64,000 nt of DNA from BOKV01 sp041397525 (GCA_041397525.1 JAWKWL010000007.1:62001-126000), one strand, 5' to 3'. Positions 25,127-34,664 are shown, counted from the first letter of the stretch. The notes: generated by a model from the sequence alone, not told the origin. Numbers and translations: made by a program.

Positions 25127-26938
25127 ATGGCCGCCCCTATCCTTTTTCTCGAAGACATCCACCTCAATTTCGGCGGAGCGCCGCTGCTGGAAGGCGCGTC
25201 GCTTGCGGTTTTCGAAGGTGACCGGCTGTGCCTTGTAGGGCGAAACGGATCGGGCAAGTCAACCTTGCTGAAGATTGCAGCCGGTTCGGTTGACGCAGAT
25301 TCGGGCGAGCGTTTCGTCCAGCCAGGTGTCACCATGCGCTACCTGCCACAGGAACCTGACTTTTCGGGTTTTGCCTCCGTGCTGGACTACGTCGAGGCCG
25401 GACTTGCGCCGGCCGATGATCACCATCGTGCGCGCTACCTGCTGGGTGAGCTTGGCCTGACAGGCGGGGAAAACCCCGCTTCCCTCTCCGGCGGCGAGGC
25501 GCGGCGCGCGGCCCTTGCCCGCACCCTTGCGCCCGAACCCGACATTCTCCTGCTCGATGAGCCGACCAACCATCTTGATCTTCCAGCCATAGAATGGCTC
25601 GAAGGCGAATTGAAACGCGCCCGTTCCGCCATTGTGCTGATCAGCCATGACCGGCGGTTTCTGGAGGCATTGTCGCGGCGCACGCTGTGGATCGACCGCG
25701 GCGAAACGAGGCTTCTCGACAAGGGTTTCGCTGCATTCGAGGACTGGCGTGACACCTGGCTCGAAAACGAGGAAACCGAGCGCCACAAGGCAAACCGCAA
25801 GGTGGTACGCGAGGAGCACTGGATCACCCACGGCGTATCGGGACGGCGCAAACGCAACATGCGCCGGGTCCATGAACTGGCGTCGCTGCGCAAGGAAATT
25901 GCCAGCCAGAAACAGGTGGCGGGTTCTGTCAGGCTCACGACTGCGGAAGCAGAAACATCCGGCAAGCTGGTTGCCAAGCTCGACCATGTGTCAAAGGCAT
26001 ATGGCGAGCGCGCGATTGTTCGCGATTTCTCCACTATCATCCACCGCGGCGACCGGATCGGCATCGTCGGCCCCAATGGCGCGGGAAAGACCACGCTGGT
26101 CAATCTCATCACTGGCAAGACACCGGCAGACTCAGGCACTATCCGTCTCGGCATCAACCTCGATGTCCTGGTGATCGACCAGAAACGCGCGGCGCTCGAT
26201 CCTTCATGGACCTTGCGCGATGCGCTTACCGACAAGGCAGGTGACCAGGTCACGATTGGTGATACCGTCAAGCATGTGATTAGCTACATGAAGGATTTCC
26301 TGTTCCTGCCCGAACAGGCAGGAACGCCAGTCAATGTGCTTTCCGGCGGTGAACGCGGCCGGCTGATGCTGGCACGGGGGTTGCGCACGCCCTCAAACCT
26401 GCTGGTGCTCGACGAACCAACGAATGATCTTGATCTTGAAACCCTCGACCTGTTGCAGGAGTTCATCTCGGGCTATGCGGGCACAGTAATTCTGGTCAGC
26501 CATGACCGCGACTTCCTCGACCGCATCTGCACCAGCGTCATCGCATCCGATGGTGATGGCATATGGCACGAATATGCCGGTGGCTATTCGGACATGGTCG
26601 CCCAGAAGGGATCGGGCGTCACCGCGCGCAAATCGCACAAACAGCAGCCGCCGAAGGATGGCCCGGTTCAAGCGGCATCACCTGCGGCAGGCAAGGGAAA
26701 GGGCAAATTGTCTTTCAAGGACAAGCATGCACTTGAAACCCTGCCGAAGGAAATCACGAAGCTCGAGGCCGAGATCGGCAAGCTGAAGACCGCCCTCGCC
26801 GACCCGGGCCTCTATGCGCGCAACCCGGCACAGTTTGACACCTGGGCCAAGGCACTGGCCGAGCGCGAGCGATCCCTTTCTGCCCTCGAGGAACAATGGC
26901 TGGAACTGGAATTGCTTCGCGAGGAAGTGGAAGGCTGA
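25127..26938 (+). CDS. uup: ABC-F family ATPase, Uup-like
   Basis: A soluble protein of 603 residues with two ABC cassettes and no membrane part. First cassette: Walker A GRNGSGKSTL, signature LSGGEARRAAL, Walker B ILLLDEPTNHLD. Second: GPNGAGKTTL, LSGGERGRLML, LVLDEPTNDLDL. A charged linker of about 80 residues (ENEETERHKANRKVVREEHW) joins them. The C-terminus (about 520-603) is a coiled coil (LPKEITKLEAEIGKLKTAL) as in Uup, which binds nucleic acid in E. coli. ABC-F proteins act on ribosomes or on DNA structures rather than in transport. The chosen ATG gives the normal N-terminus. It is divergent from petA. Confidence 0.88.
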   Translation: MAAPILFLEDIHLNFGGAPLLEGASLAVFEGDRLCLVGRNGSGKSTLLKIAAGSVDADSGERFVQPGVTMRYLPQEPDFSGFASVLDYVEAGLAPADDHHRARYLLGELGLTGGENPASLSGGEARRAALARTLAPEPDILLLDEPTNHLDLPAIEWLEGELKRARSAIVLISHDRRFLEALSRRTLWIDRGETRLLDKGFAAFEDWRDTWLENEETERHKANRKVVREEHWITHGVSGRRKRNMRRVHELASLRKEIASQKQVAGSVRLTTAEAETSGKLVAKLDHVSKAYGERAIVRDFSTIIHRGDRIGIVGPNGAGKTTLVNLITGKTPADSGTIRLGINLDVLVIDQKRAALDPSWTLRDALTDKAGDQVTIGDTVKHVISYMKDFLFLPEQAGTPVNVLSGGERGRLMLARGLRTPSNLLVLDEPTNDLDLETLDLLQEFISGYAGTVILVSHDRDFLDRICTSVIASDGDGIWHEYAGGYSDMVAQKGSGVTARKSHKQQPPKDGPVQAASPAAGKGKGKLSFKDKHALETLPKEITKLEAEIGKLKTALADPGLYARNPAQFDTWAKALAERERSLSALEEQWLELELLREEVEG

Positions 26939-26944
26939 TTGTCT

Positions 26945-27847
26945 TCACGCAGTGAAGATCAGCGCACTTCCCGCAACCACCAGCAGCGCCCCGATCCATG
27001 CGCCCCAGGCTGGCATTTCCCCGGTGCGCATCCAGATGATCGGCAGGATGATTGCTGGTGATGTTGCTGACAGTGTCGCGACAATGCCCACCTCGCCGCC
27101 TTCAAGTGCGAACAATACGAAGGTCATGCCGAGCGCCATGGCTATGAAGCCGGAAAACGCGACCATCAGTCCGACCGGCAAGGTCAGCGGATTGACCGGG
27201 CGCATTGCTCGCGGCACCACCATGTAAGCTGCATAGAAACAGACCACTGATGCCCCCACACGCAGCGCTGACACCGAGCCTGCATCAACGCCAGTTTCCA
27301 TTACCGGGCGGGCAATGAGCGATCCGAATGCCTGCGAGAGGGCGGCACCCAAGCCTGCCGCAACGCCTATCCACAACGGGCCCTTGACGTTTTCCCAGTG
27401 ATGCAGTTGCGAGCGGCGCTTGCCGAAAATGATCGCCAGCACCACGCCGACAACAACCAGCGCGATGCCGGAAAGTTCACGACCGCTCAGTTTTTCGTCA
27501 AGCAGCAACCACCCGAGCACCACCGACATCGGCGCATGGGTTGCGAAGATGATCGACGAGCGCCGTGGCCCTACCCTGCTCAGAGCCACAAACAGCATCG
27601 TGTCGCCAATGAATATTCCCACGATCCCGGACAATGCGATCGGCAACAGCTGATCCGGCGCGATACTGCGCCAGCCCCCTGTCGCCAGCGCCCAGCCGAG
27701 CAGCATGACCATGACCATTGTCATGCGAATTCGGGTAAAGGCCAGCGGCCCCAGATGCGCCACAGGTCCTGCCGACACCACGCTCGAAAGCGCCCAGCAG
27801 GTAGCAGCCAGAAGCGCCGCAGATTCATGAATTGGAATGCCTTGCAT
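26945..27847 (-). CDS. EamA/DMT-superfamily transporter
   Basis: A 300-residue inner-membrane protein with ten predicted helices made of two EamA repeats, residues about 10-140 and 155-297. The second repeat shows ALGMTFVLFALEGGEVGIVATLSATSPAIILPIIW, typical of the family. DMT proteins of this kind export metabolites or amino acids. The start ATG overlaps the stop of the upstream MFS gene in the arrangement TGATG, so translation is coupled. It ends the six-gene minus-strand run and is convergent with uup. Substrate unknown. Confidence 0.85.
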   Translation of the reverse strand: MQGIPIHESAALLAATCWALSSVVSAGPVAHLGPLAFTRIRMTMVMVMLLGWALATGGWRSIAPDQLLPIALSGIVGIFIGDTMLFVALSRVGPRRSSIIFATHAPMSVVLGWLLLDEKLSGRELSGIALVVVGVVLAIIFGKRRSQLHHWENVKGPLWIGVAAGLGAALSQAFGSLIARPVMETGVDAGSVSALRVGASVVCFYAAYMVVPRAMRPVNPLTLPVGLMVAFSGFIAMALGMTFVLFALEGGEVGIVATLSATSPAIILPIIWMRTGEMPAWGAWIGALLVVAGSALIFTA

Positions 27848-29046
27848 CACATTTGCCTCGGCAGGTATCTCAGGACGATCAGGCCGGTAACCGCGAAAAG
27901 CATCGCCAGCACATAGAAAGCCCCGGAAAAGCCGAAGGCCATGAAGGCAAAAACATAAATGAAAGGCGGAATGAGTTCGGACGCATCGAGATAGGTCCGG
28001 TAGACCGTTGTCATTTGCGGCCGCTCATGTGCCCTGACCGCACGCAAAAACGGTATCGGCCCCAATCCGTCCAGCATTGAAATGAAGAAGGCTGCAAGCA
28101 CCATCATCGTGCCCGCGAAGATGGCATGGCTTGTTCCTGCCATGCCTGCAGCAATCAACAGGAAAGCTGCAGCCGTGAAATCGAGCGCGATCATTATCCT
28201 CAGCGAATAGCGCTTCGCCCAGCCGGCTACGAGCAGGTTGTTGAACAGCATCGCATTGCCAGCTGCAATCGCGATGCCGCCGGCCAGCGGACCGGCATTG
28301 CCCTCGATCATCAGGATCGGCACATAGATGAAGAACGTGACCCAGAAGCTCGACCGCCCGAAAGCGATCAGCCAGGCAAGCCGCAGCCTTGGTTGTGCGA
28401 CGAAGCGGCCAATTGAAGCAAACGGGCTGGGCGGCAGGATATTGCCAGGACGGATCGGTCCCTTTTCGCTCAACCGCAGATACCAGAACACGGCGAGCAG
28501 CGCGGTTGCGGCAAGCGGCGGGATCAGTGAGGCGGCAACCACGCCGTGATGTTCATAGAGCCACACGCCTGCCAATGGCGTCACGATCCAGGCGAGCGTC
28601 GAGACCGCATAGCGAAGCGGCTCGGTATGCACGAGATCAGTCTTGCGGATATGGTCCATGATGTAGAGGTTCAGCGAGACATTCAGCGTTGCAGCACCGA
28701 AGGTGCGCAGGAACATGGCAGCGACCTGACCCTCCTTGTTGTCAAACGCGAGCGCCACTCCGCACATTGCAACGCTCAGTGCCCCCAATGTATAGCTCCA
28801 GCGCCGCGACAAAAGCCGGATCAGGTAAGGAATGAGGAAAGATGCAAACAGCGCCGCAAAGGCAACGCTTGTGTAGACAATGCTGACGGTTTCCTTGTTG
28901 CCGAACAGCGCATAGGCATGCAACGGAAACACGATTGCCACCGAAGAGCGGGCAATCGACTCAAGGAAAAACAGGGCCGCAAACGCCCAGGCTGCCTTGC
29001 CGGTCGCAGATGATATCCATACGGGATGGCGAACGTGAAAGGCCAA
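27847..29046 (-). CDS. MFS transporter
   Basis: A 399-residue, twelve-helix major facilitator protein. Two six-helix halves are split by a cytosolic loop around LRLSEKGPIRPGNILPPSPFASIGRF (about residues 190-215). Sequence signatures are degenerate and no specific subfamily is obvious. The frame has no ATG near the first helix; a TTG at 29046, preceded by GGAAG, is the likely start. Its end is coupled to the DMT gene and its start is 45 bases from the aconitase-X small subunit gene, across an 8-bp hairpin. Two secondary transporters beside an AcnX dehydratase suggest uptake or efflux of that enzyme's substrate or product. Confidence 0.82.
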   Translation of the reverse strand: MAFHVRHPVWISSATGKAAWAFAALFFLESIARSSVAIVFPLHAYALFGNKETVSIVYTSVAFAALFASFLIPYLIRLLSRRWSYTLGALSVAMCGVALAFDNKEGQVAAMFLRTFGAATLNVSLNLYIMDHIRKTDLVHTEPLRYAVSTLAWIVTPLAGVWLYEHHGVVAASLIPPLAATALLAVFWYLRLSEKGPIRPGNILPPSPFASIGRFVAQPRLRLAWLIAFGRSSFWVTFFIYVPILMIEGNAGPLAGGIAIAAGNAMLFNNLLVAGWAKRYSLRIMIALDFTAAAFLLIAAGMAGTSHAIFAGTMMVLAAFFISMLDGLGPIPFLRAVRAHERPQMTTVYRTYLDASELIPPFIYVFAFMAFGFSGAFYVLAMLFAVTGLIVLRYLPRQM

Positions 29047-29065
29047 AACAGCTTCCGGATCAGGT

Positions 29066-29087
29066 CAAACAGCGCAAATGCTGTTTG
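29066..29087. other. Perfect 8-bp hairpin in the AcnX-MFS gap
   Basis: CAAACAGC (29066-29073) and GCTGTTTG (29080-29087) pair around GCAAAT. No T-run follows on the minus strand, so it is not a normal terminator. It could be an operator or an mRNA stability/processing hairpin inside the operon. Confidence 0.5.
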
Positions 29088-29091
29088 TGGA

Positions 29092-29547
29092 CTAGCCAAT
29101 ATCGCTATTTTGCCTTTGCGCAACCTGAATTTTCGCCATTTCACCCTCGGCCTTGATTTCCAGTTCGCCAGCCCCGCACAGGCTTTTCCAGTCCTCTTCC
29201 CTTGCCAGCAGCACCGGACACCCGATTGAGTAGAGTTCCGCCGCGATCGCTGCACCTACAATGACGATAGGATCACGCTTCAGCAGCACGATTCCCGCCG
29301 GCCCGGTGCCAAGCCGTATGGCTTCCGCCAGCACGGCGCTGCCCGAGCTTGAGCCCCGGCCGGCCGGCATCAACAAAATGCTTCCCGCTACGCAGCAGCC
29401 GTGTTGCGGGTGCCAGCGGTCAATGATGCGGCCATCATTGCTGTCGAGCCCACCCCAGAAACTCAACGGCTCATCAAGACGCAGGCATTTCCCGGATGCC
29501 AGACCCGGTACCAGCACTTCGGCTTCAAAATCGCCGGCATCGCTCAT
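29092..29547 (-). CDS. Aconitase X small (swivelling-domain) subunit
   Basis: A 151-residue protein of the DUF126/AcnX swivelling-domain family. Family features are VLVPGLASGKCLRLDEPLSFWGGLD at the N-terminus and the active-site loop MPAGRGSSSGSAVLAEAIRLG, with the Ser/Gly pattern that carries the catalytic serine. It pairs with the large subunit encoded just upstream; their coding regions overlap by four bases (ATGA). Two-subunit AcnX enzymes characterised in bacteria dehydrate cis-3-hydroxy-L-proline, and archaeal ones act on mevalonate 5-phosphate. Which substrate applies here is not shown. The ATG before SDAGDF gives the expected length. Confidence 0.85.
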   Translation of the reverse strand: MSDAGDFEAEVLVPGLASGKCLRLDEPLSFWGGLDSNDGRIIDRWHPQHGCCVAGSILLMPAGRGSSSGSAVLAEAIRLGTGPAGIVLLKRDPIVIVGAAIAAELYSIGCPVLLAREEDWKSLCGAGELEIKAEGEMAKIQVAQRQNSDIG

Positions 29548-30806
29548 GACCGCACCACCCGGCCCGCCCGGGCAGAAGCGACGCAGTCGGCAAGCGAACC
29601 GAACGCCACTTGCACACCGATATTGCCCGGCGCGTAATAGGCCCATTTCCCGGAATTGGTCATCACCGCGCCAGAAAGGTCGCGAACAATTGCCGTGACA
29701 TAGGTGCAGGTATCGATCACAAGGGTAATACCTGCGGCCTCAATGCGCTCTTTCCATCCGCGCGTTTCCAGTTCCGCCAGCACATGCCGACCTGTATTGA
29801 TGTAGAAATCGACCTTGAGGCCGTCGCCTTCCAGCAAGGGCATCAGGCCTTCGAATTCACTGAGCGAGAAATGCGGCGTCCCAAGACATACCGCTGACAA
29901 CGGTGTTGCTTCGGGTACGGTGGACAGTTTGCGGATGATATCGCGCAGGTCTTCCGCGTCGAGCCGGATAATCCTCCCGGGCGCGTCGCCCTGAAACGCG
30001 TCCTCAAGTGTAGCGGCTTCCGGTGTGACGCCGACGACATGGAACATGCCGACAGAACCTGAAGAGGCAGCAACCGCGCCCAGCGCCTTCAGATCATCCT
30101 CGCTGCCGCGCGGCAATCCGTTGATAGCGGGAATGGCGTCGCCGCACATCCTGCCAATGGCATGACCGACCGCGACATGTGCAAGGCCAGGCTCGCTCCA
30201 TTCCTGCGGCAGGGATGTGATCTCAACCAGTACCTTCGCCCGCCGGTTTTGCGGCACATGCAGCCCGAAACAGGGCGCACGCCCGATCATGGCACAGCAA
30301 AGGTCGATGAAATCACCGTAACGGTTGGTTCGCGCGCCGATTACCGAATTGGCAAAGACAATGGCGTTGGATTCTCCCCAGGCGATCTGCGAACCCAGGC
30401 GCGGACGGAAAATCGTCTGGTATGGCGCGCAGGTGAAGGTTGGTACACAACCCAGTTCCTCATGCAACCGCATCAGCCGCGCAGATTTGGCTCCCAGTTC
30501 CTTTTCACCGCGAAACAATTCGGGATGGATGAGATCAACAGAACCGACATTGAGAGTGGTCGGCACGGCCACCTTGCCGCCCTCACGCGCCAGATATTCG
30601 ACAAAGTCCAGGCTCACTTCACCCAGATAAAGGCAACCATCGATATGCGCGGATTCAATCTCCACGAAACGGGTGGCCCCTACCGCCCTTGCGAACCGCG
30701 TCAGCAACATGAAGGCAATGCGCCTGGCTTCGCCTTCCGCTCCGTCGAGCATCGCGATTTCACCAGCACTGAGTTCAAGCCCGCTCAAGTCACACCCTGT
30801 CAGCAA
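29544..30806 (-). CDS. Aconitase X large (catalytic) subunit
   Basis: About 420 residues of the AcnX catalytic family (formerly DUF521). Clear family segments are EIAMLDGAEGEARRIAFMLL and the substrate-side IESAHIDGCLYLG near the N-terminus. Further on come VAVPTTLNVGSVDLIHP, TCAPYQTIFRPRLGSQIAWGESNAIVFANSVIGARTNRYGD (conserved central block with Cys), and DTCTYVTAIV near the end. AcnX enzymes are Fe-S dependent dehydratases. No ATG lies at the expected N-terminus, so a TTG at 30806 is proposed, which overlaps the ABC transporter stop by 17 bases; an ATG at 30842 is another option. No proline racemase or hydroxyproline catabolic gene is adjacent, so the substrate stays open. Confidence 0.85.
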   Translation of the reverse strand: MLTGCDLSGLELSAGEIAMLDGAEGEARRIAFMLLTRFARAVGATRFVEIESAHIDGCLYLGEVSLDFVEYLAREGGKVAVPTTLNVGSVDLIHPELFRGEKELGAKSARLMRLHEELGCVPTFTCAPYQTIFRPRLGSQIAWGESNAIVFANSVIGARTNRYGDFIDLCCAMIGRAPCFGLHVPQNRRAKVLVEITSLPQEWSEPGLAHVAVGHAIGRMCGDAIPAINGLPRGSEDDLKALGAVAASSGSVGMFHVVGVTPEAATLEDAFQGDAPGRIIRLDAEDLRDIIRKLSTVPEATPLSAVCLGTPHFSLSEFEGLMPLLEGDGLKVDFYINTGRHVLAELETRGWKERIEAAGITLVIDTCTYVTAIVRDLSGAVMTNSGKWAYYAPGNIGVQVAFGSLADCVASARAGRVVRS

Positions 30807-32658
30807 TGAAGCCGCCCGATTGCCGGTTCCACAGCGAGGCATAAAGCCCGTCTGATTTCAGCAATTCGGTGTGGCTTCCTGTTTCAACGATCTTGCCATG
30901 GTTGACGATGACCAGGCGATCCATGGCAGCAATCGTCGAAAGGCGATGCGCAATCGCTATCACGGTCTTTCCCTCCATCAAGGCAAACAGATTTTCCTGG
31001 ATAGCCGCCTCGACTTCCGAGTCGAGCTGCGAGGTCGCTTCGTCCAGGATCAATACCGGCGCATCGCGCAGGAAAACCCTTGCAATGGCTATCCGCTGGC
31101 GCTGCCCACCCGAAAGCTTGACACCGCGCTCGCCGACACGCGCATCATAGCCGGTTCGGCCCTTGCCATCGACAAGCGCTTGGATGAAGTCATGCGCGTG
31201 GGCTTTCTCCGCCGCTGCAATGATTTCATTGTCACTCGCGCCTGGCCTGCCATAGGCGATGTTTTCCCTGACCGAGCGATGAAACAGCGCAGTTTCCTGC
31301 TGAACAAGCGAGAAGTTCGACCGCAGGCTGTCCTGCGTCACGCTGGCAATGTCCTGCCCGTCAATCAGGATCGAACCACCTTCAAGGTCATGGAACCGCA
31401 GCAGCAGGCTGACGAGCGTCGATTTGCCGGCACCCGATGGCCCGACCAGTCCGATCTTCTCACCCGGCCTGATTTCGAGTGACAGGTTGGAGATGACGCC
31501 GCTACCCTTGCCATAATGGAACGAAATGTCGCGCACCTCAATCCGCCCCTCCCGAAACTCCAGCGCCCTGGCATCCGGCGCATCAACAAGGCCCAGCGGC
31601 TGTGCCACCAGTTCCATCGTGTTTTGCGTGGTGCCTGCCGAACGGAAGAAGCCGTTGAGATTTCCCATCAGCCGCCCCAGCAGCAGGTTGAGACGGAGCG
31701 TCAGAGCAAGCGCGAACGCAACCGAGCCGGTGGTAACCTCGCCTGCCAGCCACAGGTCGATCGACAACCAGCCAATGGCTGCGATCATCAACCCGGAGAT
31801 GGACGAGAGCGCCATGCGCACGCCCGACAATGCGCGGGTGAATTGCTTCAACGCCTCATACTGGCCGACCATCGCCTCGCGGATGAAATCCTCTTCGCTT
31901 GACGATGCACCATGCAGTTTGACGGTGACGATGTTCGAATAGCCGTCAACCATGCGCCCGGTCAGCAGCGAACCGGCCTCAGCCGTCAATTTGCCGTGAT
32001 GGCGAATGAGCGGAACATATTTCCGGGCTATTACCACGAAGGCGACAATCCACAGGACCACCACGGCACCAAGCCGGATGTCCAGCGATGCCAGCAGCGT
32101 CAGCGTTGTCACGGCATAGACTGCGATGAACCAGATGATCTGCAGCAGCGCGATCATCATGTCACCGGTAGCCTGCCCGCCCTGAAATACCTTCTGCGCT
32201 ATGCGTCCCGAAAGGTCATTGTGGAAGAATGAAAGCGATTGCGAAATCACATGCTTGTGGCTTTGCCAGCGCATCATCGTGAAAAAGCCGGGAACGATCA
32301 CCTGCTCCTCGATCAGTGCGCCATAGGCAATGACAATTCCCCTGCCAACCGCAACGACGCCAAGCATGAGCGCCAATTGCCAGCCATGATTCCTTGCAAG
32401 CCCTGCCCAGCCCTCCCCTTTCAGGCCCGAAGCCTCGACCGCACCCAAAATGTCCACAGTCTTGCCGACGAATGTGAAAAGCGATGCTTCAATCACGGCA
32501 TTGAGGAAGCCGTAAAGCAGCATTGCCGCAAAGGCCCATTTCGCCTGTCCGACATAATACCAGACATAGGCCAGCAACCTGTTTGGCGGCTCATAATCCT
32601 TGCGCGGCTTGAACGGGTCTATCCAGGATTCAAACAGCTGGTAGACCCGGTCAATCAT
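30790..32658 (-). CDS. ABC exporter, fused membrane and ATPase domains (second copy)
   Basis: A 622-residue half-transporter of the multidrug/lipid exporter type. The six-helix membrane domain covers about residues 25-330, the ATPase domain about 370-610. Walker A is GPSGAGKSTL, the Q loop is SLVQQETALFHRSV, the signature LSGGQRQRIAIARVFL, Walker B VLILDEAT, and the H loop IAIAHRLSTI. It starts two or three bases after the stop of the similar upstream gene, so the two half-transporters most likely form a heterodimer. Both sites look catalytically intact, unlike many heterodimers. Substrate unknown. Confidence 0.9.
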   Translation of the reverse strand: MIDRVYQLFESWIDPFKPRKDYEPPNRLLAYVWYYVGQAKWAFAAMLLYGFLNAVIEASLFTFVGKTVDILGAVEASGLKGEGWAGLARNHGWQLALMLGVVAVGRGIVIAYGALIEEQVIVPGFFTMMRWQSHKHVISQSLSFFHNDLSGRIAQKVFQGGQATGDMMIALLQIIWFIAVYAVTTLTLLASLDIRLGAVVVLWIVAFVVIARKYVPLIRHHGKLTAEAGSLLTGRMVDGYSNIVTVKLHGASSSEEDFIREAMVGQYEALKQFTRALSGVRMALSSISGLMIAAIGWLSIDLWLAGEVTTGSVAFALALTLRLNLLLGRLMGNLNGFFRSAGTTQNTMELVAQPLGLVDAPDARALEFREGRIEVRDISFHYGKGSGVISNLSLEIRPGEKIGLVGPSGAGKSTLVSLLLRFHDLEGGSILIDGQDIASVTQDSLRSNFSLVQQETALFHRSVRENIAYGRPGASDNEIIAAAEKAHAHDFIQALVDGKGRTGYDARVGERGVKLSGGQRQRIAIARVFLRDAPVLILDEATSQLDSEVEAAIQENLFALMEGKTVIAIAHRLSTIAAMDRLVIVNHGKIVETGSHTELLKSDGLYASLWNRQSGGFIADRV

Positions 32659-32660
32659 GC

Positions 32661-34535
32661 TCACTCGGCTGCACTTTCTTTCCTGTCGTCCCTGTTGGCG
32701 GGCAATTCCGGCATGACAATGAACCCGCCAGACTGGCGCGCCCACAGTTCTGCATAAAGGCCGCCCTTTTTCACCAGTTCGTCATGTGTGCCGGTCTCGA
32801 TCACCCGGCCATGATCCATGACCACCAGGCGGTCGAGCTGCGCAATCGTTGAGAGGCGATGGGCAATGGCAATGACGGTCTTGCCTTCCATGAGTTCAAA
32901 CAGGTTTTCCTGGATCGCCGCCTCGACCTCCGAATCAAGCGCTGAAGTGGCCTCATCCAGTATCAGGATCGGCGCATCCTTGAGGAACACCCTCGCAATG
33001 GCAATGCGCTGGCGCTGCCCACCCGACAGTTTCACGCCGCGCTCGCCAACATGCGCGTCCAGCCCAGTCCTGCCTTTCTGGTCGCTCAGGTCGCGAATGA
33101 AGTCCCAGGCCTTGGCCCGTTTGGCTGCCTGGACTATCTCTTCGTCCGTAACGCTTTCGCGGCCATAGGCAATATTGTCCCGGATCGAACGGTGGAGCAG
33201 CGAGGTGTCCTGAGTCACGACGCCGATATTGGCCCGCAGCGAATCCTGGGTGACATGCGCTATGTCCTGCCCGTCAATGCGGATCGCCCCGCCTTCAAGA
33301 TCATAAAACCGCAACAGCAGATTGGTCAGCGTGGTCTTGCCTGCACCCGAGCGTCCCACCAGACCGATCTTTTCACCGGCCTTGATCGACAGCGAAAGGT
33401 TTTCAATGACGCCGCCTTCCTTGCCATAATGGAAGCGGATCGCATCAAAGTCGATCTTGCCGTGCCTGGCTTCCAGCTTCCCGGCCGCACTGGCGTCGAC
33501 CACCGCATGCCTGATGGTCATCATTCCCATGCCGTCATGGATGACGCCGATATTTTCAAACAGCGCCGAGACTTCCCACATGATCCATTGCGACATGCCA
33601 TTGATGCGCAATGCAAGCGATATCGCCACCGCAATCGCCCCGACCGTGACAGCACCGCCGAGCCACAGCCAGATCGACATTGCCGCAATCAGGAACACCA
33701 CCACGCAATTGTTGAGATAGATGCTGGACTGGAACAGCGTCACCAGCCGCATCTGGCCGTGCACGGTTTGCAGGAAGCCGTCCATGCTTTCGCGCGCATA
33801 GGCAGCTTCGCGGCCGGCATGCGAAAACAGTTTCACCGTTGCGATATTGGTGTAGCTGTCTACCACCCGCCCCGTCATGGCAGAGCGCGCATCTGCCTGC
33901 TTCTCCGAAACCGAACGCAACTTCGGCACGAACCACCAGATCAGGCTGCCGTAAACTGCCATCCACAACACGAGCGGCAGAACGAGCCGCCAGTCCGATT
34001 GGGCAACCAGGAAAATCATTGAGGCAAAATAGACGGTGACGAAGACAAAGATGTCCATCAGTTTCATCACAGCTTCGCGAATGGCGAGCGAGGTCTGCAT
34101 GATCTTGGTCGCTACCCGCCCCGCAAACTCGTTGGCGAAGAACTGCATGGATTGCCGCAGCAGATAGCGATGCATCTGCCAGCGTGCGATCATCGGATAG
34201 TTGCCGAGCAAGACTTGATGCACGATGACTGAATGCAGGAACACCACCAGAGGCAGCCCCAGCATCAGCGTTGCCCCCATCGCTACCAGGCGCCCGCCCT
34301 CGTCGCTGAGAAAGGTTTCCCGGTTGGCAGTGGACAGCCAGTCAACAATACGCCCCAGAAAGCCGAACAACGTCACCTCGATGATGGCGATCATTGCTGT
34401 CAATACCGACATGACGATCAGCCATGGCATGGCCGCGCGCGAATAGTGCCAGCTGAAGGCAACAAGCCCTTGTGGCGGCGTCCCCGGTTCCCGTCTTGGA
34501 TAGGGATTGATGCGTGCTTCGAAGAATCTGAACAT
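32661..34535 (-). CDS. ABC exporter, fused membrane and ATPase domains (first copy)
   Basis: A 624-residue half-transporter similar in layout to its neighbour. The six-helix membrane part is preceded by a short cytosolic N-terminus (MFRFFEARINPYPRREPGTPPQG). The ATPase domain has Walker A GRSGAGKTTL, Q loop GVVTQDTSLLHRSI, signature LSGGQRQRIAIARVFL, Walker B ILILDEATSALD, and H loop IAIAHRLSTI. It is the first gene of the six-gene minus-strand run and is divergent from trmL across about 130 bases that should hold both promoters. A tandem duplication followed by divergence is likely. Confidence 0.9.
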   Translation of the reverse strand: MFRFFEARINPYPRREPGTPPQGLVAFSWHYSRAAMPWLIVMSVLTAMIAIIEVTLFGFLGRIVDWLSTANRETFLSDEGGRLVAMGATLMLGLPLVVFLHSVIVHQVLLGNYPMIARWQMHRYLLRQSMQFFANEFAGRVATKIMQTSLAIREAVMKLMDIFVFVTVYFASMIFLVAQSDWRLVLPLVLWMAVYGSLIWWFVPKLRSVSEKQADARSAMTGRVVDSYTNIATVKLFSHAGREAAYARESMDGFLQTVHGQMRLVTLFQSSIYLNNCVVVFLIAAMSIWLWLGGAVTVGAIAVAISLALRINGMSQWIMWEVSALFENIGVIHDGMGMMTIRHAVVDASAAGKLEARHGKIDFDAIRFHYGKEGGVIENLSLSIKAGEKIGLVGRSGAGKTTLTNLLLRFYDLEGGAIRIDGQDIAHVTQDSLRANIGVVTQDTSLLHRSIRDNIAYGRESVTDEEIVQAAKRAKAWDFIRDLSDQKGRTGLDAHVGERGVKLSGGQRQRIAIARVFLKDAPILILDEATSALDSEVEAAIQENLFELMEGKTVIAIAHRLSTIAQLDRLVVMDHGRVIETGTHDELVKKGGLYAELWARQSGGFIVMPELPANRDDRKESAAE

Positions 34536-34664
34536 GGATGGCGTCTCTCCAGCCCCCTTTTATGGCGCTTTTGCGGATTGCAGCAACCCAATCGCCTGTG
34601 AATGCTGACATTTGCCGCGGGAACAGTGTATGAAATCTGCTCCCGTTGATGGCATATCCCGGTA

